A DNA stretch of 9,189 nucleotides from Deltaproteobacteria bacterium UBA6601 (GTDB lineage Bacteria > Myxococcota_A > UBA796 > UBA9615), in NCBI GenBank assembly GCA_002433485.1, contig DJIF01000027.1:3719-12907 (forward strand), written 5' to 3'. Positions 1 to 6,581 of the stretch are shown here, in pieces (position 1 is the stretch's first letter; each line of letters starts with the position of its first letter). The notes below the pieces were generated by a model. That model was not told the DNA's origin. It saw only the letters and a list, made by a program, of their open reading frames with translations, and searched no databases. The translations under genes and the position numbers were made by a program.

Positions 1-1113
1 CTTGGGCAGACCGCACTGATGCAGCCGCAGCTTGGGCCCGACCACAATTACAGAGCGACCCGAGTAGTCGACCCGCTTACCGAGCAGGTTTTGCCGGAAG
101 CGGCCCTGCTTACCCTTGAGCATGTCAGAAAGCGAACGTAGCGGACGCTTATTGGGCCCAGTAAAGGTCTTACCGCGGCGACCGTTGTCGAACAGGGCGT
201 CAACAGCCTCCTGCAACATACGCTTCTCGTTGCGCACGATGATCTCGGGCGCGGTCAGTTCCTGCAGGCGTTTGAGACGGTTGTTTCGATTGATGACCCG
301 ACGGTAGAGGTCGTTGAGGTCACTGGTCGCGAAACGACCACCATCGAGCGGCACCAGAGGACGAAGATCCGGCGGCAGAACCGGAATGATCTCCAGCATC
401 AGCCACTCCGGCTTGTTACCCGAGTCACGCATCGCAGCGATGGTCTTAAGCCGCTTGCTGATCTTCTTACGAGCCGCCTCAGAAGTGGCGTTACGCAGCT
501 GCTCCCGCAACTCAACGCTCAATGCGTCGCAATCGAGTTCACTCAGCATCTGGCGGATGACCTCACCACCCATGCCCACCTCAAAGGTGTCCCAACCGAA
601 CTCAGCCAAGGCGTCCTGATACTCATCCTCACTAAGGACAGCGCCCACCTCAAGGGTGGTGGCGCCCGGATCAATGACGATATAGGACTCGCAGTAAAGC
701 ACTCGCTCAAGCAGCTTCAGACTGATGTCGAGCAGATTGCCGATCCGCGAGGGCAGGCTCTTTAGAAACCAGATGTGTGCTACCGGAGTGGCCAGAGCGA
801 TGTGACCGAGGCGGTCGCGACGGACCTTGCTCTGAATCACTTCAACGCCACACTTCTCGCAGGTGATGCCACGGTGCTTCATACGCTTGTACTTGCCGCA
901 GTTGCACTCATAGTCCTTCACCGGACCAAAGATGCGGGCGCAGAAGAGTCCATCGCGTTCGGGCTTGAACGTCCGATAGTTGATAGTCTCAGGCTTCTTC
1001 ACCTCGCCGAAAGACCACGAGCGGATCTTCTCGGGGCTGGCGATGGCGATCTTCACCGCCGAGTAGTTCAGGGGGCTCTTCGGCTTCTCAAAAAGACTGT
1101 AGAGGTCGCGCAA
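1..1113 (-). CDS. rpoC: RNA polymerase beta' subunit RpoC, N-terminal 371 residues (cut by window start)
   Basis: This encodes the beta' subunit of RNA polymerase, which carries the catalytic Mg-binding loop and most of the clamp. I translated it by hand from a TTG at 1111-1113. The product begins MRDLYSLFEKPKSPLNYSAV. The first zinc-binding module has Cys70, Cys72, Cys85 and Cys88 (YECNCGKYKRM then TCEKCGVE). It is followed by KVRRDRLGHIALATPV, the LKSLPSRIGNLLDIS region, the clamp and lid segments, and GKQGRFRQNLLGKRVDYSGR. The reading ends at LRLHQCGLPK, and numbering matches E. coli RpoC as I recall it with no insertion. The NADFDGD active-site loop lies outside the window. TTG is chosen because an in-frame TGA lies six codons upstream (1129-1131) and GGAGG sits 8 nt before it. 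It follows rpoB by 87 nt and is presumably co-transcribed. Confidence 0.97.
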   Translation of the reverse strand, partial: MRDLYSLFEKPKSPLNYSAVKIAIASPEKIRSWSFGEVKKPETINYRTFKPERDGLFCARIFGPVKDYECNCGKYKRMKHRGITCEKCGVEVIQSKVRRDRLGHIALATPVAHIWFLKSLPSRIGNLLDISLKLLERVLYCESYIVIDPGATTLEVGAVLSEDEYQDALAEFGWDTFEVGMGGEVIRQMLSELDCDALSVELREQLRNATSEAARKKISKRLKTIAAMRDSGNKPEWLMLEIIPVLPPDLRPLVPLDGGRFATSDLNDLYRRVINRNNRLKRLQELTAPEIIVRNEKRMLQEAVDALFDNGRRGKTFTGPNKRPLRSLSDMLKGKQGRFRQNLLGKRVDYSGRSVIVVGPKLRLHQCGLPK

Positions 1114-1117
1114 GGGG

Positions 1118-1131
1118 TGACCCTCCGGTCA
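1118..1131 (-). promoter_or_regulatory. rpoC Shine-Dalgarno inside a small hairpin
   Basis: On the transcript strand TGACC-GGAG-GGTCA forms a 5-bp stem whose 4-nt loop is the core of the rpoC ribosome binding site. GGAGG ends 8 nt before the TTG start. The stem directly overlaps the site used for initiation, so it may tune rpoC translation. The inverted repeat and spacing are seen; a regulatory effect is inferred. Confidence 0.5.
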
Positions 1132-1200
1132 GTTGTTTTCAGCGACGCGGCCGCGCCACTGCAGGAATGCTCAAAAACGATTCAAACAGGGACCTCGCCG

Positions 1201-4200
1201 CTACAGCGAGAGTCCCTCAGACTTCTCTTCGATCAAGGTTACGTCGAGGGCAAGGGACTGAAGTTCCTTAACCAGCACGTTGAAGGACTCGGGCAGGCCC
1301 GCCTCAAGGACGTTCTCACCCTTCACGATGCTCTCGTACATCCGCGTTCGGCCCACCACATCGTCGGACTTGACGGTGAGGAACTCCTGCAGACCGTAGG
1401 CAGCGCCATAGGCTTCCAGGGCCCAGACTTCCATCTCTCCGAGCCGCTGGCCACCGAACTGCGCCTTACCGCCCAGCGGCTGCTGGGTAACAAGACTGTA
1501 GGGACCAATACTCCGAGCGTGGATCTTGTCATCGACCAGGTGGTGCAGCTTGAGCATGTACATGATGCCCACTGTGACTTCTTGATCAAAAGGCTCACCA
1601 GTTCGTCCATCAAACAAGGTCACCTGACCTCGGTCCGGAAGGCCCGCAAGCGACAATTGCTCGCGAATCTCCACCTCTTCCGCACCCTCAAAGACCGGCG
1701 TGGCGAAGAAGATTCCCTTCTTCTGGCAACGCTCTGCGAAGGCCAGGACCTCCTCGTCACTCGCCTCGGGCAGGAACTTCTGCACCGTCTCGTGACGCTT
1801 GAAGACCTCAAGCATATAAGCGCGCAGTGACGCTGCACTGTCGCCCTGATCTAGAGCCTCTTCAAGCTGGTTGATGATTCCTCGAGCAGCCCAGCCCAGG
1901 TGAACCTCCAGGATCTGCCCGACGTTCATTCGGGACGGGACGCCCAGCGGGTTGAGGACCAGATCAACAGGCCGCCCATCTGGCATGTAAGGCATGTCCT
2001 CAACAGGCAGAACCTGGGAGATAACACCCTTGTTGCCGTGACGACCGGCCATCTTGTCACCAACGGAAAGCTTGCGCTTAATAGCGACATAGATCTTGAC
2101 CAGCTTAATGACGCCCGGGGGCAGCTCATCGCCCTGGCTGAGACGCTCAATGCGAGCACCAAAGACCATCTCGACCAACTCAAGCTGCTCGCGAACGGCG
2201 TCGATGAGCCGGAAGACCTCGTCCTCCACCTCCTGACCACCAGCGACAGCGATCTCCTGCCACAGCGAGATGGGCAGAGACTGCACCACCTTCTCGGTAA
2301 ACGAAGCACCCTTCTTGATGAAGACATCACCGTCATCCGCAATGTCAGCTGCCGCCTTGTGGCCCTTCAGGATCCGAACCAGCTTACGCTCAGCCGAGGA
2401 GATGAGCGTGCGCATCTCCTCGTCCTGGTCACGGAGAATCCGCGCGGTCTCGGTCGCCTGAATCTGCTGGGCACGACCGTCGCGCTCTACACCCTCACGG
2501 CTGAAGATCTGCGCGCCGATAACGGTACCAGTGACACCAGGGGGAACCTTAAGCGATGTGTCTCGCACATCGCCGGCCTTCTCACCGAAGATCGCCCGTA
2601 AGAGCTTCTCTTCTGGGGAGAGTTGAGTCTCGCCCTTTGGCGTGATCTTGCCCACCAGGATGTCACTTGGGCCCACCTCGGCGCCAATACGAATGATACC
2701 GCTCTCGTCGAGGTCCTTAAGGGCCTCCTCACCGACATTGGGGATGTCGCGGGTGATCTCTTCCTTGCCCAGCTTGGTGTCGCGCGATGCGATCTCAAAT
2801 TCCTCGATGTGGATCGAGGTGAACACATCGTCCTTCACCAATCGCTGGGAAATGAGGATCGAGTCCTCAAAGTTGTAGCCACCCCAGGGCATGAAAGCGA
2901 CCAGTACGTTAGCCCCAAGGGCCAACTCGCCGGTGTCGGTACTGGGACCGTCGGCAATCACTGCACCAACCTCAACCACATCACCCTTACGAACGAGAGG
3001 CTTCTGATTGACCGATGTGCTCTGATTGGAGCGACGGAACTTCACTAGGTTGTAGATATCGACCTCAGAGCCAATATCGCCGCCCACCTCGTCAGTCTTA
3101 ATGACGATACGGGTAGCATCCACTGCCTCAACCACGCCGCTACGACGAGCGGTCAGGGTGACCCCCGAGTCTTCAGCCACGTGACGCTCGAGCCCGGTAC
3201 CTACGAAAGGTGCCTGAGTACGAATCAACGGCACTGCCTGGCGCTGCATGTTCGAACCCATCAACGCCCGGTTAGCGTCGTCATGCTCGAGGAAGGGGAT
3301 AAGAGAGGTGGCCACCGACACCAGCTGATTAGGGCTGACGTCCATGAGATCGACCTCAGCAGGATCGACCAGGGCAAAATCGCCGCTGCTTCGAGCTGAG
3401 ACCCGATCAATCTCGATCAGGCCCTTTTTGCCGATGTGCGCGTTGGCCTGAGCGATGACCTTGCCTTCTTCCTCAAGGGCAGAGTGGTAATGCACTTCTC
3501 CGGTGACCCGAGCGTCGAGGACCTGACGATACGGAGTCTCAATGAAGCCAAACTCATTAACCCGAGCGTAGGTCGAGAGCGAGGCGATGAGACCAATGTT
3601 GGGGCCTTCAGGGGTCTCAATGGGACAAATTCTGCCGTAGTGGGTGGCGTGCACATCACGCACATCAAAGCCTGCCCGCTCACGAGTCAATCCACCAGGC
3701 CCGAGAGCCGAGAGCCGACGCTTGTGAGTGACCTCAGAAAGGGGGTTGGTCTGATCCATAAACTGGGAGAGCTGGCTGGAACCAAAGAACTCCTTAAGCA
3801 CGGCAGACACCGGCTTGGCGTTGATCAGATCATGGGGCATCAGAGTCTCGATCTCAGCGAGGCTCATGCGCTCCTTGATGGCCTTCTCCATACGAACCAG
3901 CCCAATACGGAACTGATTCTCAAGAAGTTCGCCCACCGGACGCACGCGGCGGTTGCCTAGGTGATCGATGTCATCGACCTCACCGTGCCCGTCGCGCAGA
4001 TTAATGAGGTAACCCACCGTCCGCATGATGTCTTCGCGGGTAAGGGTGGTCTGCTCAAGAGGCACTTCAAGTTGAAGCTTGTGATTCAGCTTGAGCCGTC
4101 CAACCCGACTCAGATCGTAGCGCTCCGGGTTAAAGAACAAGTTCTCGAAGAAGGCCAGGGCGGTCTCGTAAGTCGGCGGATCGCCAGGTCGGAGCCGACG

Positions 4201-5340
4201 ATAGATCTCAATGATCGCCGCCTCAGTATTGTCGATCTTGTCGATAAGCAGCGTATCCCTAAGGAAAGAACCGACATTTACGTTATCGATGAACAGAACT
4301 TCGACCTGCTCAATGTTCCGCTCGCGGATCTGCTGAAGGCTCTCTTCGGTGAGGGCTTCGTTGGTCTCAACAATGATCTCACCGGTGTTCAGATCGACCA
4401 CATCGTGGGCCGCCACTCGAGCCCCTGCAGAGCTCTCCTCGTCCACCAGATCCGAATCTAGAATCGGGATCTGGGTCAGGCCAGCCGCCTTGATCTTCTT
4501 GATCGCGGCGCGAGTGATCTTCTTGCCTTCCTTAACCAGCACCTTGCCGTCGTGCTCGATAGCAACATTGGTCTTCTGACCAAGCAGGAGCTCCGGATTA
4601 AAGTCCTTGGTCACTCCGTCAGCGGCGACATGAATAATCTCGGTCTTATAGAAGTAATTCAGCATCTCCTCGGTGTCATAGCCGAGGGCCCGCAGCAAAA
4701 CCGTGGCCGGCAGCTTACGGCGCCGATCAATGCGAACATAAAGGATGTCCTTGGTGTCGAACTCCAGATCAATCCAGGAACCTCGGTTGGGGATCAACCG
4801 TGCCGAGAAGATGACCTTGCCGGAGTAGGTGGTCTTGTTCTGATGATCAAAGAACACACCGGGGGAGCGATGGAGCTGGCTCACCACCACTCGCTCAGTA
4901 CCGTTGACGATGAAGGTGCCGGTCTCGGTCATGATCGGCAGCTCACCGAAGTAGACCTCCTGCTCCTTGATGTCCCGGATGTTCTGCGCCTCAGTCTCCT
5001 CGTCCATATCCCAGACGACGAGACGGACGGTCACCTTCAAGGGGGCGGCGTAGGTAGTACCACGCTGCCGGCACTCCTCCTCGGAGTACTTCGGCTTCTC
5101 GAAGGTGTAGGCGACAAACTGCAACGAAGCAGTCTTGTTGAAGTCCTCGATGGGGAACACGCTGTTAAATACAGCCTGCAGCCCTCGATTCTCGCGCTTA
5201 CCAGGCTCAGCGTCGGCCTGAAGAAAGCGTCCGTAGGACTTCTTCTGAATTGCGATGAGATTCTCGACCTCAACCACCTTCTTAATCTTCTCGAAGGAGG
5301 GGCGGAACCTAGAGTTGTTTGCCAGCAGCGGAGTCGCCAT
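1201..5340 (-). CDS. rpoB: RNA polymerase beta subunit RpoB
   Basis: This is the full-length beta subunit of RNA polymerase, 1379 residues (E. coli has 1342). It forms one pincer of the core enzyme and the rifampicin pocket. The N-terminal lobe contains VNGTERVVVSQLHRSPGVFF (146-164). The rifampicin region at 520-551 includes SSQLSQFMDQTNPLS and HKRRLSALGPGGL. ICPIETPEGPNIGL is at 571-584 and GYNFEDSI at 821-828. An insertion-type segment spans about 950-1075. SVGDKMAGRHGNKG (1092-1105) carries the lysines equivalent to E. coli Lys1065 and Lys1073. The C-terminal QPLGGKAQFGGQRLGEMEVW (1287-1306) contacts beta'. The frame stays open 40 codons upstream, but MATPLLANNSRFRPSF is the family-like start, with GGAG 5 nt before the ATG. 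It lies 177 nt after rplL and 87 nt before rpoC. Rifampicin-contact residues look wild type. Confidence 0.98.
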   Translation of the reverse strand: MATPLLANNSRFRPSFEKIKKVVEVENLIAIQKKSYGRFLQADAEPGKRENRGLQAVFNSVFPIEDFNKTASLQFVAYTFEKPKYSEEECRQRGTTYAAPLKVTVRLVVWDMDEETEAQNIRDIKEQEVYFGELPIMTETGTFIVNGTERVVVSQLHRSPGVFFDHQNKTTYSGKVIFSARLIPNRGSWIDLEFDTKDILYVRIDRRRKLPATVLLRALGYDTEEMLNYFYKTEIIHVAADGVTKDFNPELLLGQKTNVAIEHDGKVLVKEGKKITRAAIKKIKAAGLTQIPILDSDLVDEESSAGARVAAHDVVDLNTGEIIVETNEALTEESLQQIRERNIEQVEVLFIDNVNVGSFLRDTLLIDKIDNTEAAIIEIYRRLRPGDPPTYETALAFFENLFFNPERYDLSRVGRLKLNHKLQLEVPLEQTTLTREDIMRTVGYLINLRDGHGEVDDIDHLGNRRVRPVGELLENQFRIGLVRMEKAIKERMSLAEIETLMPHDLINAKPVSAVLKEFFGSSQLSQFMDQTNPLSEVTHKRRLSALGPGGLTRERAGFDVRDVHATHYGRICPIETPEGPNIGLIASLSTYARVNEFGFIETPYRQVLDARVTGEVHYHSALEEEGKVIAQANAHIGKKGLIEIDRVSARSSGDFALVDPAEVDLMDVSPNQLVSVATSLIPFLEHDDANRALMGSNMQRQAVPLIRTQAPFVGTGLERHVAEDSGVTLTARRSGVVEAVDATRIVIKTDEVGGDIGSEVDIYNLVKFRRSNQSTSVNQKPLVRKGDVVEVGAVIADGPSTDTGELALGANVLVAFMPWGGYNFEDSILISQRLVKDDVFTSIHIEEFEIASRDTKLGKEEITRDIPNVGEEALKDLDESGIIRIGAEVGPSDILVGKITPKGETQLSPEEKLLRAIFGEKAGDVRDTSLKVPPGVTGTVIGAQIFSREGVERDGRAQQIQATETARILRDQDEEMRTLISSAERKLVRILKGHKAAADIADDGDVFIKKGASFTEKVVQSLPISLWQEIAVAGGQEVEDEVFRLIDAVREQLELVEMVFGARIERLSQGDELPPGVIKLVKIYVAIKRKLSVGDKMAGRHGNKGVISQVLPVEDMPYMPDGRPVDLVLNPLGVPSRMNVGQILEVHLGWAARGIINQLEEALDQGDSAASLRAYMLEVFKRHETVQKFLPEASDEEVLAFAERCQKKGIFFATPVFEGAEEVEIREQLSLAGLPDRGQVTLFDGRTGEPFDQEVTVGIMYMLKLHHLVDDKIHARSIGPYSLVTQQPLGGKAQFGGQRLGEMEVWALEAYGAAYGLQEFLTVKSDDVVGRTRMYESIVKGENVLEAGLPESFNVLVKELQSLALDVTLIEEKSEGLSL

Positions 5341-5351
5341 TGCATCTCCAG

Positions 5352-5368
5352 TTCGGTGTAACACCGAA
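5352..5368 (-). promoter_or_regulatory. 17-bp palindrome abutting the rpoB ribosome binding site
   Basis: TTCGGTGT-A-ACACCGAA is a perfect inverted repeat with 8-bp arms and a single central base. As RNA it can form a 7-bp stem with a 3-nt loop ending 2 nt before the rpoB GGAG. As DNA it has the size and symmetry of an operator. The symmetry is seen; whether it acts as an RNA hairpin, a protein-binding site or neither is unknown. Confidence 0.4.
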
Positions 5369-5425
5369 TCGGGCCTTAGCCAGATCGACAACGAGCTACC
5401 CGGAGGCTCGATGCCGGACTGCACG

Positions 5426-5448
5426 GATTTTCCGAACAGCCGAAAATC
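5426..5448 (-). promoter_or_regulatory. Alternative hairpin in the rplL-rpoB leader
   Basis: On the transcript strand GATTTTC and GAAAATC are perfect 7-nt complements around a 9-nt loop. The 5' arm contains the UUUU run and shares three bases with the hairpin at 5446-5469, so both stems cannot form fully at once. That resembles a two-state leader, but the stem is AT-rich and may be weak. Confidence 0.35.
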
Positions 5449-5469
5449 GACGTCCAACAAGACGTCGAT
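5446..5469 (-). terminator. Attenuator-like hairpin with short U run, rplL-rpoB gap
   Basis: ATCGACGTC and GACGTCGAT form a perfect 9-bp stem with the 6-nt loop TTGTTG. On the transcript it is followed at once by a four-base T run (5443-5446, the last base shared with the stem). The tract is too short for an efficient intrinsic terminator, so partial termination or pausing is the more likely role. A partial attenuator is known in the E. coli rplL-rpoB gap; equivalence here is inferred. Confidence 0.4.
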
Positions 5470-5476
5470 GAAGAGA

Positions 5477-5510
5477 TGCGGCTTCAGGGCCCAAAAGCCC
5501 TGAAGCCGCA
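5477..5510 (-). promoter_or_regulatory. Perfect 14-bp hairpin just after rplL
   Basis: TGCGGCTTCAGGGC and GCCCTGAAGCCGCA are perfect reverse complements separated by 6 nt (TTTTGG on the transcript). The stem begins 7 nt after the rplL stop codon. The following transcript is pyrimidine-rich but has no U tract (TCTCTTCATC), so a standard intrinsic terminator is not supported. An RNase III-type processing site, a 3'-end stabiliser of the ribosomal-protein mRNA, or a pause site upstream of rpoBC fits better. E. coli has both attenuation and RNase III cleavage in the equivalent gap. Confidence 0.6.
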
Positions 5511-5517
5511 GAAAGCA

Positions 5518-5898
5518 CTACTTGATCGTGATCGAAGCGCCAGAAGCCTCAAGCTTCTCCTTGAGCTCCTCAGCCTCGGCCTTGGGGACTGCCTCTTTGA
5601 CAACCTTCGGGGCGCTCTCGACAAAGGCCTTCGCCTCCTTAAGGCCCAGGCCGGTGATCTCACGAACCACCTTGATGACCTGAATCTTCTTGTCGCCAGC
5701 GGCGGTGAGCTCAACGTCGAACTCATCCTTCTCCTCTGCGGCAGCAGCACCACCAGCACCGGCGGGCATCGCGCCAACGGCAACCGGAGCGGCAGCAGAA
5801 ACACCCAGGGTGTCCTCAAGCTCCTTTACCAGCTCAGAGAGCTCCAGCACGGTCATGTTCTTGATGTATTCAATTACTTCAGCACGCTCGATAGCCAT
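5518..5898 (-). CDS. rplL: 50S ribosomal protein L7/L12
   Basis: This is the stalk protein L7/L12, 126 residues, the multicopy factor-recruiting protein of the large subunit. The N-terminal dimerisation helices occupy about 1-33 (MAIERAEVIEYIKNMTVLEL onward). A flexible Ala/Gly/Pro hinge follows at about 34-55. The globular C-terminal domain (56-126) starts EKDEFDVELTAAG and includes IQVIKVVREITGLGLKEAK, the conserved surface that binds EF-Tu and EF-G, and ends ASITIK. The start is fixed by homology, with AAAGGA about 8 nt before the ATG. It lies 134 nt after rplJ, whose product carries several L7/L12 dimers, and 177 nt before rpoB. Both flanking gaps are rich in secondary structure, fitting the known need for more L7/L12 than L10 and for separate control of rpoBC. 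Confidence 0.98.
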   Translation of the reverse strand: MAIERAEVIEYIKNMTVLELSELVKELEDTLGVSAAAPVAVGAMPAGAGGAAAAEEKDEFDVELTAAGDKKIQVIKVVREITGLGLKEAKAFVESAPKVVKEAVPKAEAEELKEKLEASGASITIK

Positions 5899-5915
5899 GA
5901 TTAAGATCCTTTCGG

Positions 5916-5954
5916 TCAGCTATTGTCTTCACGTTCGAGAGCCTGGTTCACCAT
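5916..5954 (-). CDS. Putative 12-codon mini-ORF between rplJ and rplL
   Basis: An ATG at 5952-5954 opens a 12-codon frame, MVNQALEREDNS, closed by TGA at 5916-5918. TAAGGAGG (5963-5970) lies 8 nt before the ATG, the strongest Shine-Dalgarno match in the window and stronger than that of rplL. The stop lies 17 nt before the rplL start. I do not recognise the peptide, and it has no regulatory codon run such as repeated His or Trp. It could be a leader whose termination feeds ribosomes to rplL, a standby site, or chance. The signal and frame are seen; translation is inferred. Confidence 0.35.
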   Translation of the reverse strand: MVNQALEREDNS

Positions 5955-5963
5955 GAGCCAGGC
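5941..5963 (-). promoter_or_regulatory. Hairpin covering the mini-ORF start
   Basis: On the transcript GCCTGG-C-TCA and TGA-A-CCAGGC form a 10-position stem with one C-A mismatch and the 3-nt loop TGG. It buries the mini-ORF ATG and touches the last base of its Shine-Dalgarno. If folded it should limit initiation there. The pairing is seen; the role is inferred. Confidence 0.35.
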
Positions 5964-5973
5964 CTCCTTAACA

Positions 5974-6025
5974 GCTGCCCAACAGTCGTCGTCCACAAAG
6001 AATGGAACTACGACGGCGGGACAGC
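5974..6025 (-). promoter_or_regulatory. Long imperfect hairpin downstream of rplJ
   Basis: The first part of the rplJ-rplL gap can fold as one long interrupted stem. The paired arms are GCTG/CAGC, CCC/GGG, CGTCG/CGACG and TCCA/TGGA, with a bulged T, an internal loop, a TAGT bulge and a 7-nt apical loop. That gives 16 pairs, starting 7 nt after the rplJ stop. It could separate rplJ from rplL expression or protect the 3' end of a processed message. No U tract follows, so it is not called a terminator. Confidence 0.35.
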
Positions 6026-6032
6026 AGATTCC

Positions 6033-6566
6033 TTAAGAGCTCTCGCTCTCCAACTTGTCTCGGTAGGCGCTCAGCACATTCACCAGCTGACGATTGCAGT
6101 TGGCGAGCAGACTGACGAGATTGCGAGACGGTCCCTGCAGAACGCCCAGGAGCATGGCCTGCAGGACCTCCTTAGAGGGCAGGTCAGCCAAGGCATTGAG
6201 CTGCTCAACAGAGAGTTCCTTGCCGTCGAGGACCCCGAGCTTGAGCTCCATCTCCTCGTTTTCCTTGGCGAACTCAGTGGTCAGCTTGGCGGTCTCGACC
6301 ACATCCCCATAACCGAGGATGACGGCGTTGGGCCCGCTAAGGTGCTCTTCCACCAGGGCGAAGTCGGTGCCTTCAATGGCCCGACGAACCAGCGAGTTCT
6401 TGATGACACGAAACTCCACGCCCTCCTCGCTAGCAGCCAAGCCCTTGCGGAACTGCACAGTGGTGTTTGCGTCAAGGCCTCGGTAGTCAGCAAAGATGGC
6501 CAGACGGGTGCGGCTCAGCTTTTCGCTGAATTCCGAGACAAATGCTTCTTTTGCAGCGCGATCCAT
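6033..6566 (-). CDS. rplJ: 50S ribosomal protein L10
   Basis: This is L10, 177 residues, which anchors the L7/L12 dimers to 23S rRNA at the base of the stalk. The N-terminal rRNA-binding domain (about 1-100) begins MDRAAKEAFVSEFSEKLSRT and includes ADYRGLDANTT and the typical VIKNSLVRRA stretch (54-63) followed by LSGPNAVILGYGD (76-88). The C-terminal helix (about 146-174, SRNLVSLLANCNRQLVNVLS onward) is the L7/L12 docking segment. The start is supported by GGAGG 7 nt upstream. Only 15 nt separate it from rplA, and its ribosome binding site abuts the rplA stop, which suggests translational coupling. The short gap leaves no space for the structured L10 leader that precedes rplJ in many bacteria. 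Confidence 0.97.
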   Translation of the reverse strand: MDRAAKEAFVSEFSEKLSRTRLAIFADYRGLDANTTVQFRKGLAASEEGVEFRVIKNSLVRRAIEGTDFALVEEHLSGPNAVILGYGDVVETAKLTTEFAKENEEMELKLGVLDGKELSVEQLNALADLPSKEVLQAMLLGVLQGPSRNLVSLLANCNRQLVNVLSAYRDKLESESS

Positions 6567-6581
6567 GGTCGGTCCTCCCTG

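Noticed and set aside
1151..1158. GCGGCCGC palindrome in the rpoB-rpoC gap
   Set aside because: An 8-bp GC palindrome is expected by chance in GC-rich DNA and is not tied to any visible structure.
775..1830. Open frame of 351 codons on the plus strand across the rpoC-rpoB junction
   Set aside because: It lies antisense to two highly conserved genes, has no recognisable domain, and is explained by codon bias leaving the complementary frame free of stops.
5343..5345. Out-of-frame ATG immediately before the rpoB start
   Set aside because: It touches the GGAG with no spacing, so it cannot use that ribosome binding site, and its frame encodes nothing recognisable.
4552..5361. Plus-strand open frame of 269 codons opposite the rpoB N-terminus
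   Set aside because: It is a mirror frame of rpoB with no family signature and no convincing ribosome binding site.
5341..5460. Forty-codon upstream extension of rpoB from an ATG at 5458-5460
   Set aside because: The extension does not resemble RpoB, covers the leader hairpins, and the ATG at 5340 has its own GGAG and begins the family-like N-terminus.
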